DNA of 64,000 nt from assembly GCA_029449245.1 (NCBI GenBank), contig JANATF010000007.1, positions 310,001-374,000 of the forward strand. The letters are read 5' to 3'. The DNA comes from Mortierella alpina. Taxonomy: Eukaryota; Mortierellomycota; Mortierellomycetes; Mortierellales; Mortierellaceae. Under the pieces are notes generated by a model. It was not told the origin of the DNA, did no database searches, and saw only the letters and a list, made by a program, of their open reading frames with translations. The translations under genes and the position numbers were made by a program. Below, piece after piece: positions 48,390 to 59,147 of the stretch. The stretch's first letter is position 1. Every line of letters begins with the position of its first letter.

Positions 48390-50677
48390 CTATCTGCACA
48401 TCATGTCATAGTCGCGCCGGGACCGTCGGCCAAACAGGAGGCTGTTGGCTGATGAAGCGGCATCGGCTGCTGCTGCAGAGGCAGCAGCCTTGGCGATCAT
48501 GGCGGAGGCCAACGCAATCGTCGGACTGAATTCTGGGAAGGGTTGTACTGCTAACCCTGATGATCGCGAGGACGATCGACTTGACTGATTCTCTAGTGGA
48601 CTCTGAGCCGCAAGAGGAGAAGGAGGAGGAGTTGTTCTGCCGATGGAAGTTGGTCTGCGCGATAGTATAGGACCCTCTTGTCCTGGCGGCGGAGCCTCTC
48701 CAGGTTGAGCGGACTGCATCCTGTGCTCGGGCGCCCTTCTTCGTCCACGTGTTGGCTCCCCGTCCACATCCATGTCAAGATCAATCGGATCATCGTCTTT
48801 ACTATCCTCTGCGTTCCTCTCTGTGGTGATAGACGAGGTGATTGCCAGTCCAAAGCTGTCTACTTGGTCAATCAATTCCTCAATCTCCATGCCGTGCGCA
48901 AGTACTTCAGACTCTTCTTCGACCTCCATCTCAACCTCAGCCTCGGACTCGAGCTCAGTCACATCATCATCATCATCATCGCCTTGCTCCTGCACTTGGC
49001 CTTCGCTACCTTCTGAACCCTCCAACTGGTCCAACATATGATCCTCCAACTGCAGCCTTTGCACAAACCGCTCTGTTTCTTCTTCTTGATCCAGTGCTAG
49101 GGTCATGTTGGCTGCAGCGGTCTCGGCGGACTGCTTGACCAACTCGACCCACTGTGTCGAAAACAGAGGCTCTCCACCCATTGTGCCGGGGTCCAGATCA
49201 ATGTCCAAATCTGGGTGTGGAAGCTGCTCCCATTTCATTGGCTGTAGGAACATAGCGACGTGCAGTTGTGCCAAAGCCGCGGCTGCTGAGTAGAGAGGCG
49301 GTTCTGTTTCCAGGTCTGCAGGAAAGGAGTCGAGAGATTGTGATGCTGGTGGCCTCTCTGGAGCTGGGTCAGCCGGTGCTGAAGGATCCGACGAGGTATC
49401 TGCAGCCGCTTCTCTGTGGACATGATCTGTTGTAGGAGTTGGAGAGTTGGTAGTTGGGATTGGGTTGTTGAGAGAGACGGTATCCGATGTTGGTTGGAGT
49501 GCTGAGGGCGTTGGAGTCGTAGGACTCGGCGATGTGGTCAGGAGCCTCTGCCGTGAAAGGGTTTGTTGCTGCTGATGCTGTAGTATCGAGTCGGACGTCT
49601 GTCGACTTGTCGCGGCCTCTGCTGCTGCTCCAGCCTGACCTGCATGGCTTGTTGTATTAGTCGTGCTATTGCTGGTAGCGCCTTCAGTCCGTCCATGTTG
49701 CTCAAGTAGAGTGGATGCGTGCTCGCGGTCATTTTGTGTTTGATGAGGAAAAGTGACGAGTTCCTGGACCAGCTTGGCGAGATCCAAGCTCAGCCTCTCC
49801 TGCCCGACGACGCCCTCCGTGTGGAACATCCAGAAATGACCATTGTTAGGAGCACGGAGACACTGCTGGCAAGGTTGGGTAATATGATAACCGATCACAT
49901 TGCCGCAGACCCGACAGGCTACGTCCCGGATTTTGCATTTGCAGTTGGAGGTGGTATAGTCCTTGTCAATCAGTTGCACCCTGCGCAACAGGCATTACAG
50001 TCAGAGAGAGAGAGAAAGTGAGTTGAGACAATACGTTTGCTCTTTGCGAGAAAACAAGACGAGTGTAATACTCGCGAGGAGGGAAAAAAAAGAAAAGAAT
50101 GCCTTTCATGGACTTACGAGCCTGGCGGGTGATCAGTCGAGTAGAGCTCAACGGTTGTGTCTGCCAGTAGCATGGCTTTCATTCCTCGGAGACATACCAC
50201 CGCAGAGCAGTACCGACAATCCATACGGCACACTGTCTTGGAGTGCGTACCTCCGCTTGCTCCAGGACCGGTCGATGACATTGGGTGGCCGCTGTAGCTA
50301 GAGTTGTATCGATCGCTGTTGCCCCCGCCTGCGTAGGTGCTGCTATAACCTGGGCCAGCACTGCTGCCGTTGTTACTAGGTCCTCCAGAAGGGGTGCTGT
50401 GGTAATGCTGGTGCTGTGGGGGTGGGTACTGCGACATCCGCGCAGAGCCTGAGGTCGCAGGTGCGGCAGCGGTGGCTGCGCGCTGCTGCTGCAGAAAGCG
50501 GTTGGTGTAGGAGTAGCTGGGTAGGGTGGACGGGTTGATGCTGTAGGTTGTGTTGAAGCTCGAGGAGTAGCCTCGGGCAGAGCCACCACTGGTGCTTGAG
50601 CTGGAGTAGGAGGAGCCGGAATAGTTGCCGCTGGTGAGGGTGGTGTTGAGGTAGTAGTCGCGGATGCTATGCGGCAT
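48390..50677 (-). CDS. FAM72 family protein with long disordered extensions
   Basis: Two exons (50118-50677 and 48390-49980) give 716 aa. The FAM72 core spans the splice: CRMDCRYCSAVVCLRGMKAMLLADT, then ELYSTDHPPGSVQLIDKDY, then NCKCKIRDVACRVCGNVIGYH, then NNGHFWMFHTEGV. Its Cys pairs suggest zinc binding. Animal FAM72 proteins are about 150 aa. Here the core (about residues 145-250) is flanked by a Ser/Tyr/Gly-rich N-terminus and a 465-residue acidic, Gln/Ser/Thr-rich C-terminus with Asp and Glu runs. In animals FAM72A binds the uracil glycosylase UNG; whether that applies here is unknown. Confidence 0.87.
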
Positions 50678-51386
50678 GTTGACAGGCAGCCGGCAGAGGG
50701 ATGGGAGACAGACAGATTCGACAGAGCCGGGGCGATGGAAAGGGACAGAAGGACACAGAGGACATCAAAGGACTTCAACGGACATGAAGGACACGAAGGT
50801 CACGAAGGAAGCGCCAGAGGGAAAAGAAAACAAGGCGACAGTTGAGAGACACACCACTCCATGCACACGCATTAGTGGCGCCGGATTGGCCGATCGCATC
50901 GCAGCGGTGTCTCAGAAATTCTTTTTTGTCCTTTGGCACCACTGGCACCGGTCTTGGTGCTACGCGAGTGCCACGAGGGAACAGGATACGGCCCGTCCAA
51001 GGGGAGACCACTTTGGTTAAGAATGCCGGAGATCAGACCTCGGGCTTCTACCAATGGCGCTGAAGCGCGCTTCTTAAATCATAGGATCGATGCGTTTTGT
51101 GGCCCGCCAGGTTTCCTTGGAAGCTCCTCCAGCTTCCTGCTGAATCTGCTGATCGTCGCAAAAACTTCGAATCGTCGTCTGCCTCGCCTCTAAAGCCAAT
51201 CAGTCTGACGATCCTAGGGTAGTCGGCACTGTAAACAGAAACCCAATCTCGACATGGCTGAATCTTAAGATCAGATTTCCCTTGAAACCTTCTACGGCGA
51301 CAGGATGGGCATGTGTCCCTGTGCAAGGACCAGAACGCCCCATGGGTACAGGTCGCCCCAGCCTTTGAAGCACTGGACGTTGCTGA
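50678..51386. other. intergenic
   Basis: Upstream of the FAM72 gene. 50750-50820 is a purine-rich, loosely repeated stretch (ggacatnaagga-like). No gene supported. Confidence 0.45.
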
Positions 51387-51905
51387 GAGTGCTACACCAG
51401 AAAAAACCTCAAGTCTGCTCAGACCAAGCTGCGGGAAGCAAACACAGCTTATCAAGAACAGCAAAAAGTCGAACGCCGGCGGCGAGGAGCTGGCCACTCA
51501 CTTGCGGACAACGTCCCACCTCGAGCTCTTCTGCGACTCTCAAAGTGCGCGAAGATGCCCCGCCTATGGACCATACCCTACCAGTTCAACCGCATGCCGC
51601 CTTGCGGAGTGGAATGCGAAGCGTGCGGTGATGGCATGACGGTCAGCCGTCGCCACATCCAAGACGATTGCCTCCTGTGGCAGCAATATGCTGCCTACGC
51701 CTGGTACAAAGAGCCCACCAACCAAACCGCGCAGTATTGGTTGGACAGATGCTTCCTCTCCGCAAAGTCCCTCACCATGACAGACCCCATCTTCTGGTCC
51801 GCAGCAACGTATATCTGGCGCTTTCGAGAACACTGCCTGAACATGTCAAATCCGGACATAGATGCCAGTTGGCTCGCTCCTCCTGTGCCTCTTGAGCCCC
51901 CTTAG
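51387..51905 (+). pseudogene. open frame, possible C-terminal scrap of a non-LTR retroelement
   Basis: The frame is open from just after a TGA at 51384 to the stop at 51905, about 172 residues with protein-like composition. It begins with a basic coiled stretch (KNLKSAQTKLREANTAYQEQ). Later it shows CGVECEACGDG...RRHIQDDC, which fits the C-x2-C-x10-H-x4-C finger found at the end of many non-LTR reverse transcriptases, followed by Trp/Tyr-rich text. No reverse transcriptase domain lies upstream. A small zinc-finger gene with missed 5' exons is the alternative. Confidence 0.3.
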
Positions 51906-52389
51906 CCCCCTCTTCACTCTTGATGAGTACCGCGATCCGCCGTCACAGGCACATAGTTTAGCTCCTTATATAGCACCACGATTCAACTGCTCCTCCATAG
52001 CACCATACTGTAGTTAGGAACTGAACCCTTTGAACTGAATCAAAAGCTTCCCCTCCCCTTCGTTCCACCCAGTCGTTTACAAAGTCGCCGAGCGGCTAAA
52101 AAAAATGTTCCATTCCAAGACACAAGGCATACAGGCCGATGGAAGTCAGAATAGCAATGCCTACTCAGCGTGTCGTGTCTTGCAGTCGAGGAGCGCTAGA
52201 AAGAAGCAGTGCCCCACGGATCTAATTGGGGGAGAAATCTGGTGGCGGTAAAAAAGCGCGCCACTGTCTTTGATTCGCGGGCAAGACACACTTTTTTTTT
52301 CTTCGTTGTTGTTTCGCAAATATGACTTGATGCCTAGGGTGGGGACTAGGCTCGGCTTTGCAAGGGCGCCGACGACCTTCCGCCAACAC
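51906..52389. other. intergenic
   Basis: No coding signal. Promoter region of the Cys-repeat protein. Confidence 0.5.
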
Positions 52390-52396
52390 TATAAAA
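52390..52396 (+). promoter_or_regulatory. TATA box of the Cys-repeat protein gene
   Basis: tataaaa lies 103 nt before the ATG, followed by an A/C-rich leader typical of strongly expressed fungal genes. Confidence 0.6.
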
Positions 52397-52492
52397 CCAA
52401 CCTACTTCTCACCCCTCCGCCTACAAAATCAGATCTGCCTCCTCATCCTAAAAAACCAAAGAATCAAAAACCCCATCTATCTTGCAATCAAT

Positions 52493-53101
52493 ATGCGCTC
52501 GTATTTCAAGTTTGCAACCATTGCTGCCTTGATCGCCTTGGCGATCATGACTGTGCTGACAATGATGGCCACCACCACCACGGCTCTTAACCTCCGCGCC
52601 GATCCTGTTGTCGATGTCACCGACGCCCCCGTGAGCCCTCTCGGAGACGATTCGCTCGATGCTCTCAGCAAGAAGAAATGCGACCAAGGTTGGGAATGGT
52701 GTGGAGGCAAGTGCTGCAAGAACTGCAAGAACGGCAAGTGCTGGGACAATGGCGGTGACGGTGGCCATCACAATTGCACCAGTGGTGAGACGTGGTGTGG
52801 AGGCAAGTGCTGCAAGAACTGCAAAAAGGGCAAGTGCTGGGACGATAGCAAATGCAGCGGTGGTGAGATGTGGTGTGGAGGCAAGTGCTGCAAGAACTGC
52901 AAAAAGGGCAAGTGCTGGGACGATGGCAAATGCAGCGGTGGTGAGATGTGGTGTGGAGGCAAGTGCTGCAAGAGCTGCAAAAACGGCAAGTGCTGGGACA
53001 ATGGCGGTGACGGTGGCCATCACAATTGCACCAGTGGTGAGACGTGGTGTGCAGGCAAGTGCTGCATGAGCTGCAAAAAAGGCAAGTGCTGGGATCACTG
53101 A
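52493..53101 (+). CDS. secreted protein of five tandem Cys-rich repeats
   Basis: Intronless, 202 aa. The N-terminus has a signal peptide or signal anchor (FKFATIAALIALAIMTVLTM) and a short pro-region ending in KKK near residue 60. Five repeats of about 26-33 residues follow, each with the pattern C-x5-WCGGKCCKNCKKGKCWD, giving six cysteines per unit. Units 1 and 4 end in the spacer NGGDGGHHN; the others are shorter. DNA between units is nearly identical, so the array grew by recent duplication. The six-Cys pattern with an adjacent CC suggests a disulfide knot. The product may be a wall-associated or antimicrobial protein, or a Cys-rich metal binder; the family is not recognised. Confidence 0.75.
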   Translation: MRSYFKFATIAALIALAIMTVLTMMATTTTALNLRADPVVDVTDAPVSPLGDDSLDALSKKKCDQGWEWCGGKCCKNCKNGKCWDNGGDGGHHNCTSGETWCGGKCCKNCKKGKCWDDSKCSGGEMWCGGKCCKNCKKGKCWDDGKCSGGEMWCGGKCCKSCKNGKCWDNGGDGGHHNCTSGETWCAGKCCMSCKKGKCWDH

Positions 53102-53634
53102 AAATCGCTGCCTGCCAGACGCATCCCATAGTCCAATCTTGTACATAGCAATATCATAGTTTTACTTGATTAAGATGCCTCTCAAAACATATTCATCGTC
53201 CCTAACTCTGCTATCAGAATGTGTCATTTCTTCAGTTGTGTCCCAGGCTTACGCGCTCAGCTGTCAGACGTTGCATGTGGTCTAGAAGTGGAGAAAAGTA
53301 CTATTCTTCGTGGCGACAACACCCGACGACGGTTACGAGCAAAACATATTGAAACTCTTTCGTTCTTTATTTGCAGCGCTTGATAAGGTAAAGTCGGTTG
53401 CATTGTTTTTAAAGTGGTTATATACATCGTTGTCGGTCGGTCGGTCGAGCAAACAGGTTAGAAAAAACGGGAAGTACAGAGTAGGGACTACATACATGGA
53501 GAGAAGGAATACATGACAGGCTGCAGAAAAAGAAAAGGTATAGAAAGAACATAGTTGTCCTTGTCGTCCTAAAACTCTCCGCAAGATCCTCAGACGCCTG
53601 ACATGGTGAAAACTCCTTTTTCTTGTCCTCTATT

Positions 53635-54364
53635 TTAAACACTGATGGCGGCGGGCTGGGCGTCAGCCGCGGCAGCGTGGGCGCTCTTCTTGCAGCTCTT
53701 GCACGAGTTTCCCTCGCGAGCGCCCTTGGTAATGACAATGCACTTTTCACAGACGGGAGCCTCGCACTTGTCGCACTGCATCAAATGCTCGCGGTCTCCG
53801 TTGCAAGTTTCACAGATCGGGCCACAGCAGTACTCTTCTCTGCAGCTGTCACAGACGACGCGAGGGCAACTATGTAGCAAAAAAAAGTCATATCCAAAGA
53901 GGAAGGCAGGGTGAAGTTAGCGTTTGGTTTAGCCCACTTCCGATGCTAGATACAGTCACGGAGTCTTAGTACCGCATAACTGTCAAGTGACACCTCGCAA
54001 GGGCTCTCAACAAACTTAGAAACAATGGCCTGTGGGAAATATATTGCATGACGGGCACACCAACACCACGAGAATGCTTTGGTCTGAACTCTCACTCAGA
54101 GTCTCTCTCTCTCACTCTCGCCGTAGAAAAGCAGTCAGAGTGTAAAAGCAGACACATAGGAGGGGTGTGGGGTAGAAACCTTCTATGAACGACCATTTGC
54201 ATCACAAAGTACACGAAAAGGAGAATTCATGGCCGAGTGGAATTGAAAAGAAGCAGGTGAAAGAAACACACTTACAAGCGGCAGGGCTCCTTGTCGCCCA
54301 TGGAGTGTCTGCCGCAAGCGCAGCTCTTCTTGGAAACGTCGGCGCCCGCAGTCTTCTTAGCCAT
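53635..54364 (-). CDS. small Cys-rich zinc-binding protein
   Basis: Two exons (54276-54364, 53635-53869) give 107 aa. The ATG gives KKTAGADVSKKSCACGRHS. The splice joins KEPCR to FCPRVVCDSCREEYCC. About 19 cysteines occur as CxC, CxxC and CC pairs up to NSCKSCKKSAH, enough for several zinc sites of treble-clef, RING or B-box style. The C-terminus is Ala-rich and disordered. The family is not recognised. A long leader separates it from the next gene. Confidence 0.65.
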
Positions 54365-54787
54365 GGTGAGAGTGTTGAGGAGTAGAGGTTGTGGTGCTAG
54401 AAGTAAAGGTCTGGGCGGAGGAACAGAGGGAGTCGCGTGATGGCGGTAGTGGGAAGGAGGATATGTGATGGAAGAAGAAAGGAAAAAAATGAGGAAATCA
54501 TCGTCTCATTATATACCGCAAGTTGCGCGGCACACTAGCCGGTTCATCCCCTTCAAGAAAAAGGCAACAACGTACCCGTCACCCACTCACACCACCCCCT
54601 GGGCGTGCCTTTACCCGCGCAAACCCCCAAACGCCTGCTGCCCCAGTCCATTCCTGACAACAAACAGCGGTCAGGTGCTGTTTTCCCAACGGCAATTTTT
54701 GCATAATGTGACCTTGACGCTTCTGTCGAAACATTGGCCAACCGTTGACGGGTACACAGACACACAGATACACAGACACCTTCACCC

Positions 54788-54843
54788 AACACACAACACA
54801 CAACACACAACACACAACACACAACACACAACACACAACACAC
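54788..54843. repeat. (CACACAA)n minisatellite
   Basis: About eight head-to-tail copies of the 7-mer cacacaa, flanked by related CA-rich sequence. It lies in the spacer upstream of the small zinc protein gene. Open frames through it are artefacts of the repeat. Confidence 0.9.
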
Positions 54844-55604
54844 GCACAGGCTACAGGCCAAGGCGACAACGAGGAATGGGAGGGGGAAGAGTGGATCATC
54901 AACCATTCTTCCCTTCTCCTTGTTATGTGAAGCAGCAATGGCCGCTTGAACACGCAAAAGAATTTCCTTGGCCTGCATTGATTCCCCTTTTTGGGATGCA
55001 GGTGAGGCCCTACGTCCGGCGTAAATGCAAAACACTGAAACTCCCAATAATGGATATCCGTGTGCCTAAAGACGTTTGTGCTGCATTGAGCGAGAAATAA
55101 AAAAGACACTGGCCCTGCAACGGTCACCTAGCACCAGCATTCCTGTTGCCGCACAGACAACATCACACCCGCTCCCTTTTTCTGGAAGCGGAAGAACATT
55201 GTGAAGGACGAGAAGTACCGTTGTCTTATATCACGATGCCATCGCGATTCTTGGCAATGAATTGGCGCGTAGCAGATATTCGGAAGCAAGCAAAGAATTG
55301 AGCTGGACCAAGGAGACATTCTTCGCTAATAGCGCACCTCTGATGACCAGGAAGCTGCTAGTCTGCGGTGTGCATGGTCTATCTTGAAATCTACCCTCCT
55401 CTCCAAGCCTCTTAAGTCTTTCGTCTCCTCTCTGTCAGCAACCAGTCCAATTCTTGGTGCTCCTGTGTGCTTGATCAGCTCAGCTCATACTGCAGTGCTC
55501 ATTCAGCAAAGCCATAACGTGGTAATAAGCCACTTTTGTTATTCAGCTGCTCCAACTGGCCAGAACGTGGAGAATATCAAAGCAACTTGACAGCGAGGTA
55601 CACG
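54844..55604. other. intergenic
   Basis: No gene seen. It ends in the pirin promoter. Confidence 0.5.
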
Positions 55605-55611
55605 TATAAAA
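55605..55611 (+). promoter_or_regulatory. TATA box of the pirin gene
   Basis: tataaaa lies 144 nt before the ATG, followed by a C/T-rich leader. Confidence 0.55.
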
Positions 55612-55748
55612 CGAAAGCCCGGATCGGCCTTCTTCTTTTCCATTTCAACTACTTGCTCTAACAGTGCCACATACATCGCCTTCAAAGATCCCTACTCCAC
55701 CTTGCTGCTTTATCTCTCAATACTGTAAAAACGAACACGTCAAGAAAC

Positions 55749-56636
55749 ATGACTACGTCTAACTTTGCGAGGACCTCACGATCCATCATTAAATCTGTTC
55801 TCTCCAAGGAACAGTCCGAGGGCGTCGGTGCCCGTGTCCGCCGCTCCATCGGCAGACCCGAACTCCGCAACCACGACCCCTTCCTCATGCTGGACGAGTT
55901 TATCGGCGATGGAACGGGCGGCTTTCCTGACCACCCTCACCGCGGCTTCGAGACCGTGACCTACATGATCGAGGGTCAGTCCCAGCACGAGGACTTTGCA
56001 GGACACAAGGGAATCATTGGGCCCGGAGATGTGCAGTGGATGACTGCTGGTCGTGGTATCGTCCATTCGGAGATGCCTGTCAAGTCGCAATCTCGCTCCC
56101 ATGGACTACAGCTCTGGATTAACCTGCCTAAGGAGCACAAAATGTGCGAACCTCAGTATCAGGAACTGCTCAATGACCAAATCCCAAAGGCCACTCCTCA
56201 GGAAGGTGTTGTCGTCAAGGTGATTGCGGGCGAGTCCCACGGCGTGAAGAGCAAGGTCTATACCCGTACTCCAACCATGTACCTGGACTACAAGATGGAC
56301 AAGAACAAGACTGTGGAGCAGCTCATTCCTTCGAGTTTTACAGGATTCATCTATATGCTCAAGGGCACAGCCTACATTGGTGATAAGGAGTTTCAGGGCA
56401 AGGCACATCACACACTTACGTTCTCGGAGGACGGGGCCGAGACCATCAAGATCAAGACCAAAGATGAGGACGCGCACTTTGTGGTGATTGCAGGCGAGCC
56501 ATTGAAGGAGCCAATTGTGCAACATGGACCGTTTGTGATGAACACCCAGCAGGAGATTTACGACACATTTGTTGACTATCAATTCTCGCAGAATGGGTTT
56601 GAGCGTGCCAAAGACTGGAGGTCAACAATCGCCTAG
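55749..56636 (+). CDS. pirin family protein
   Basis: Intronless bicupin of 295 aa, the family's usual length. The four metal-binding residues of the N-terminal cupin are present: His62 and His64 in DHPHRGFETVTYMIEG, and His106 and Glu108 in GRGIVHSEMP. The C-terminal cupin follows (YLDYKMDKNKTVEQLIPSSF, GFIYMLKGTAYIGDKEF). Pirins are iron-binding redox-responsive co-regulators, or quercetinase-like dioxygenases in some microbes. The complete metal site is compatible with either. Confidence 0.95.
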   Translation: MTTSNFARTSRSIIKSVLSKEQSEGVGARVRRSIGRPELRNHDPFLMLDEFIGDGTGGFPDHPHRGFETVTYMIEGQSQHEDFAGHKGIIGPGDVQWMTAGRGIVHSEMPVKSQSRSHGLQLWINLPKEHKMCEPQYQELLNDQIPKATPQEGVVVKVIAGESHGVKSKVYTRTPTMYLDYKMDKNKTVEQLIPSSFTGFIYMLKGTAYIGDKEFQGKAHHTLTFSEDGAETIKIKTKDEDAHFVVIAGEPLKEPIVQHGPFVMNTQQEIYDTFVDYQFSQNGFERAKDWRSTIA

Positions 56637-57155
56637 TGAAAACACGACGTCTTTGACTGATCGAATTAATATGAGCGCGCATGCCGCGTATGCTAGAGAG
56701 AGTTTGAAGGGAGGTGTTGAATTGATCTTCCATTATTCTTTCTCTTTACATTGGCTCAACTCCATGTATTTACTGCCTTTATTAAAATACTAAACAGTCG
56801 TTGTTGGTGGGATGATTGAAGGTGATCAATATGGCGTCCACAACCCTCATATCAAACGTGAGCTTTGTCTGGCACGAAGTAACCTGATTTACATTGTTGG
56901 ACCAAGATCGGTCACCAGTACCTCTGCATGCCTCACTGGGCACTTTGGTGAAGTCATCTTCACGGTGCTTTGTCGAGTTGGAGATCGAGTAGCCGTGTTC
57001 GTCATTCAGTGTGCAATGACACTGTTTTAGATCTGTGGCTTCCAGAAGGGACAAAAGGACACCTGGGGCCATAGGCTTTAGAAGCTGGTACTGCTCTTCA
57101 GCGATCATTGCTCATCTTTGTTCCCTGACTCCCTAGTCTACATATTCTATTCAAG

Positions 57156-58429
57156 ATGAAGATCTCTGCCCTCATCTGGTTGATCATCCTCTCCATGACC
57201 TTCATCCATGCTGTTCCTCCTAAAAGGCCGAATACCGACACCCAAAGACACGCCCAGTGCAGAGCGAGAAGTCCAAAGAGAGCAAAGAGAGAGTACACTG
57301 TGGCACTCACCGCCATCGATAACCTGGTAGCCGACACGGGTATGCAACATCTCGAATACTATGGGCTCATCACCGTAGGCAACCCAGCGCAAACATTCAA
57401 AGTGGTTTTCCAAAGCGTAAGAAAAAGCATTGTACTTTTCTAGCTTGTCCTCCGGCCTTCCCCAGATGAAGAAAATAGTTATCCTCATTCAAGGCACACA
57501 CTTCACGTTATCTTTAGTCAAGCAATAGGGCCCCTTGGGTCATCGATGTCCTCTGCCAGTCCCCCGCTCTCCAGGTCCTCAGAAAATTCAATAGCACCAA
57601 ATCTACTACTTACAAGGCACTCCCGGAGACGCAATGGAGTGCAGCTTACGGCGTTAATCGGAATGTGGATGGTGTGTACGGAACTGAGTCCCTTTTAGTG
57701 GGTAATCTTCCGCTTAAAAACACAACCATCGGCTTCGTTCGGAATGCTTTCGATGGCTTTGCACGCTATGGGGTCAGCGGAGCATTGTCGCTGGGACCCA
57801 AGATGCTGGATTCAGAGACAAATATGGCGACTTTTATGAAAGCCGCCATAGACCAAGACATGATATCCAAACCAATATTTTCGGTGTACCTCCCCTCTAG
57901 CCGTAATGGACGCTATGCGAGTGGCGAAATCGTCTTTGGAGGCATCATTTCCAAAATAGACGAACGCGACTTGACCTACGCCCCTGTGATCGATGGAGTG
58001 GACGCCACGAACTGGGTCATTGAGGTCGACAACATCGCTTTCAATGGCAAGAACGAGGACATATCTGGAAGGGCCGCTGTCAACACTGCAAACCCCTTCA
58101 TCGACGTCAGCAAAAGAGCTTCTTATGCCCTCCACAAAAATATCCCTGGTGCACGAATTGTTAACAACGTGTGGAAGGTTCCTTGCAACTTGAGCAGTAA
58201 TACCGAAGACAGCATCTCGTTTACGATAAGCGGTCAAGCATTCCATATCCCCTTGGCGGATCTGCCTCTCAAACCTGGATTTGTAAACCAAAAGGATTGT
58301 CTTTCTCATATAACGGGACTCAGAGAGGACGTATGGTCGCTAGGAAATCCATTTATGAGAAACAACATTTGCGTGTTTGACATGGGTAAAACGGGACCAC
58401 CTCGTATCGGAATCGCGCGACAGGCGTAA
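57156..58429 (+). CDS. pepsin-like aspartic protease homologue lacking both catalytic Asp
   Basis: Two exons (57156-57416, 57518-58429), phase 0 at the junction, give 390 aa. There is a signal peptide (ISALIWLIILSMTFIHAV), then a basic pro-region with RAKR. The A1 fold is recognisable from YYGLITVGNPAQTFKVVF onward, with FNSTKSTTY, the flap-region equivalent and GGIISKIDERDLTYAPV. At the first active site the family's DTGSS reads QSSSN (residues 86-90). At the second, the Asp of the DTG-type motif is Asn276 (AAVNTANPF). A protease with both Asp replaced should be inactive. The frame is intact and splice sites are good, so this looks like a conserved pseudoenzyme and not a recent pseudogene. 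Confidence 0.78.
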
Positions 58430-58525
58430 AATATATCTTTAGGCCTCGTTCAGTAGCAAAATTCGTCAACATCGACCCTCCGATTTTTGTTTCTGATGTT
58501 GACTTTAGACAAAACTTCAATCATA

Positions 58526-59074
58526 CTAAAGTCTTGTCTTACGGAAACGAAATGGGGATTGAACATGGGGGAATAGACGAGTGTTATTGCTGGTTGGGCG
58601 TTGCGGGGGCGGATGCCGAAGAGAGACCGGTCTTGAGTTACGCATAAACTCCTCCATGCCAACCCGAGCAATGTTATGCGCGTTAGCACTATCTCGATAT
58701 GCATTCGCACTTGACAGGCAGTGCAAGTCGCTTTACGCATCTCCTTGGTCAGTGCCTGATCGCATCGGGGGCATACTACCATCTTGTACTCGTCAACTTT
58801 TGTCACCGGAATACCAAGCGCAGTGAGCTATAGAGCATAGGAGGTGATAAGTAAAGGTGGAGTTGCTTCAACTCAGCAGTTTCCATGCGAGTTGATCTTG
58901 GGGTTCTAGGGAGTCGGTAGCGCTATCAAAAAGGCAGAGCACACAAGCACTAACCTATTTATACGGGAACTGGCCATCGCCCAACACCACCAGGACGTTA
59001 TCATATTGTGCTCCTGAAGATTGTGTGGTTGCAAGCCGACAGTCATCAGTGTGTGTTTGCTTGCCACGCATAAA
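58526..59074 (-). pseudogene. Fanzor/TnpB-like nuclease, C-terminal relic A
   Basis: Three blocks on the minus strand. Block 1 (59074 to about 58958) follows acceptor ctttag and reads FMRGKQTHTDDCRLATT then YDNVLVVLGDGQFPYK, then TAG. Block 2 (58827-58699), after acceptor tatag, has LTALGIPVTKVDEYKMVVCPRC, with the RuvC Glu in VDEY and a zinc ribbon CPRC...CTAC. Block 3 (58696 down) continues in another frame as RDSANAHNIARVGMEEF and NSRPVSLRHPPP, carrying the last RuvC Asp. The shift is explained by two extra bases (AT) after the His codon at 58699-58701. The order Glu, Zn ribbon, RD-x-NA-x-NI is characteristic of Fanzor and TnpB. No N-terminal half is present. Confidence 0.72.
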
Positions 59075-59147
59075 CTAAAGAAAAACCTTGACGACGCGTG
59101 CGGACGTGGCGGGCTCCCAAGGATAACCCCTCATCCTTTATGACTAG

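Noticed and set aside
52448-53146. Long antisense open frame over the Cys-repeat gene
   Set aside because: Its Ala/Leu-rich, repeated text is the mirror of the sense repeat codons. The sense frame has the signal peptide, TATA box and cysteine pattern.
54553-55127. Overlapping open frames through the CA-rich minisatellite
   Set aside because: Created by stop-free repeat sequence; composition is Cys/Val runs on one strand and Thr/His/Asn runs on the other.
57812-58309. 165-codon antisense frame in the aspartic-protease homologue
   Set aside because: Mirror of the sense coding region; no domain.
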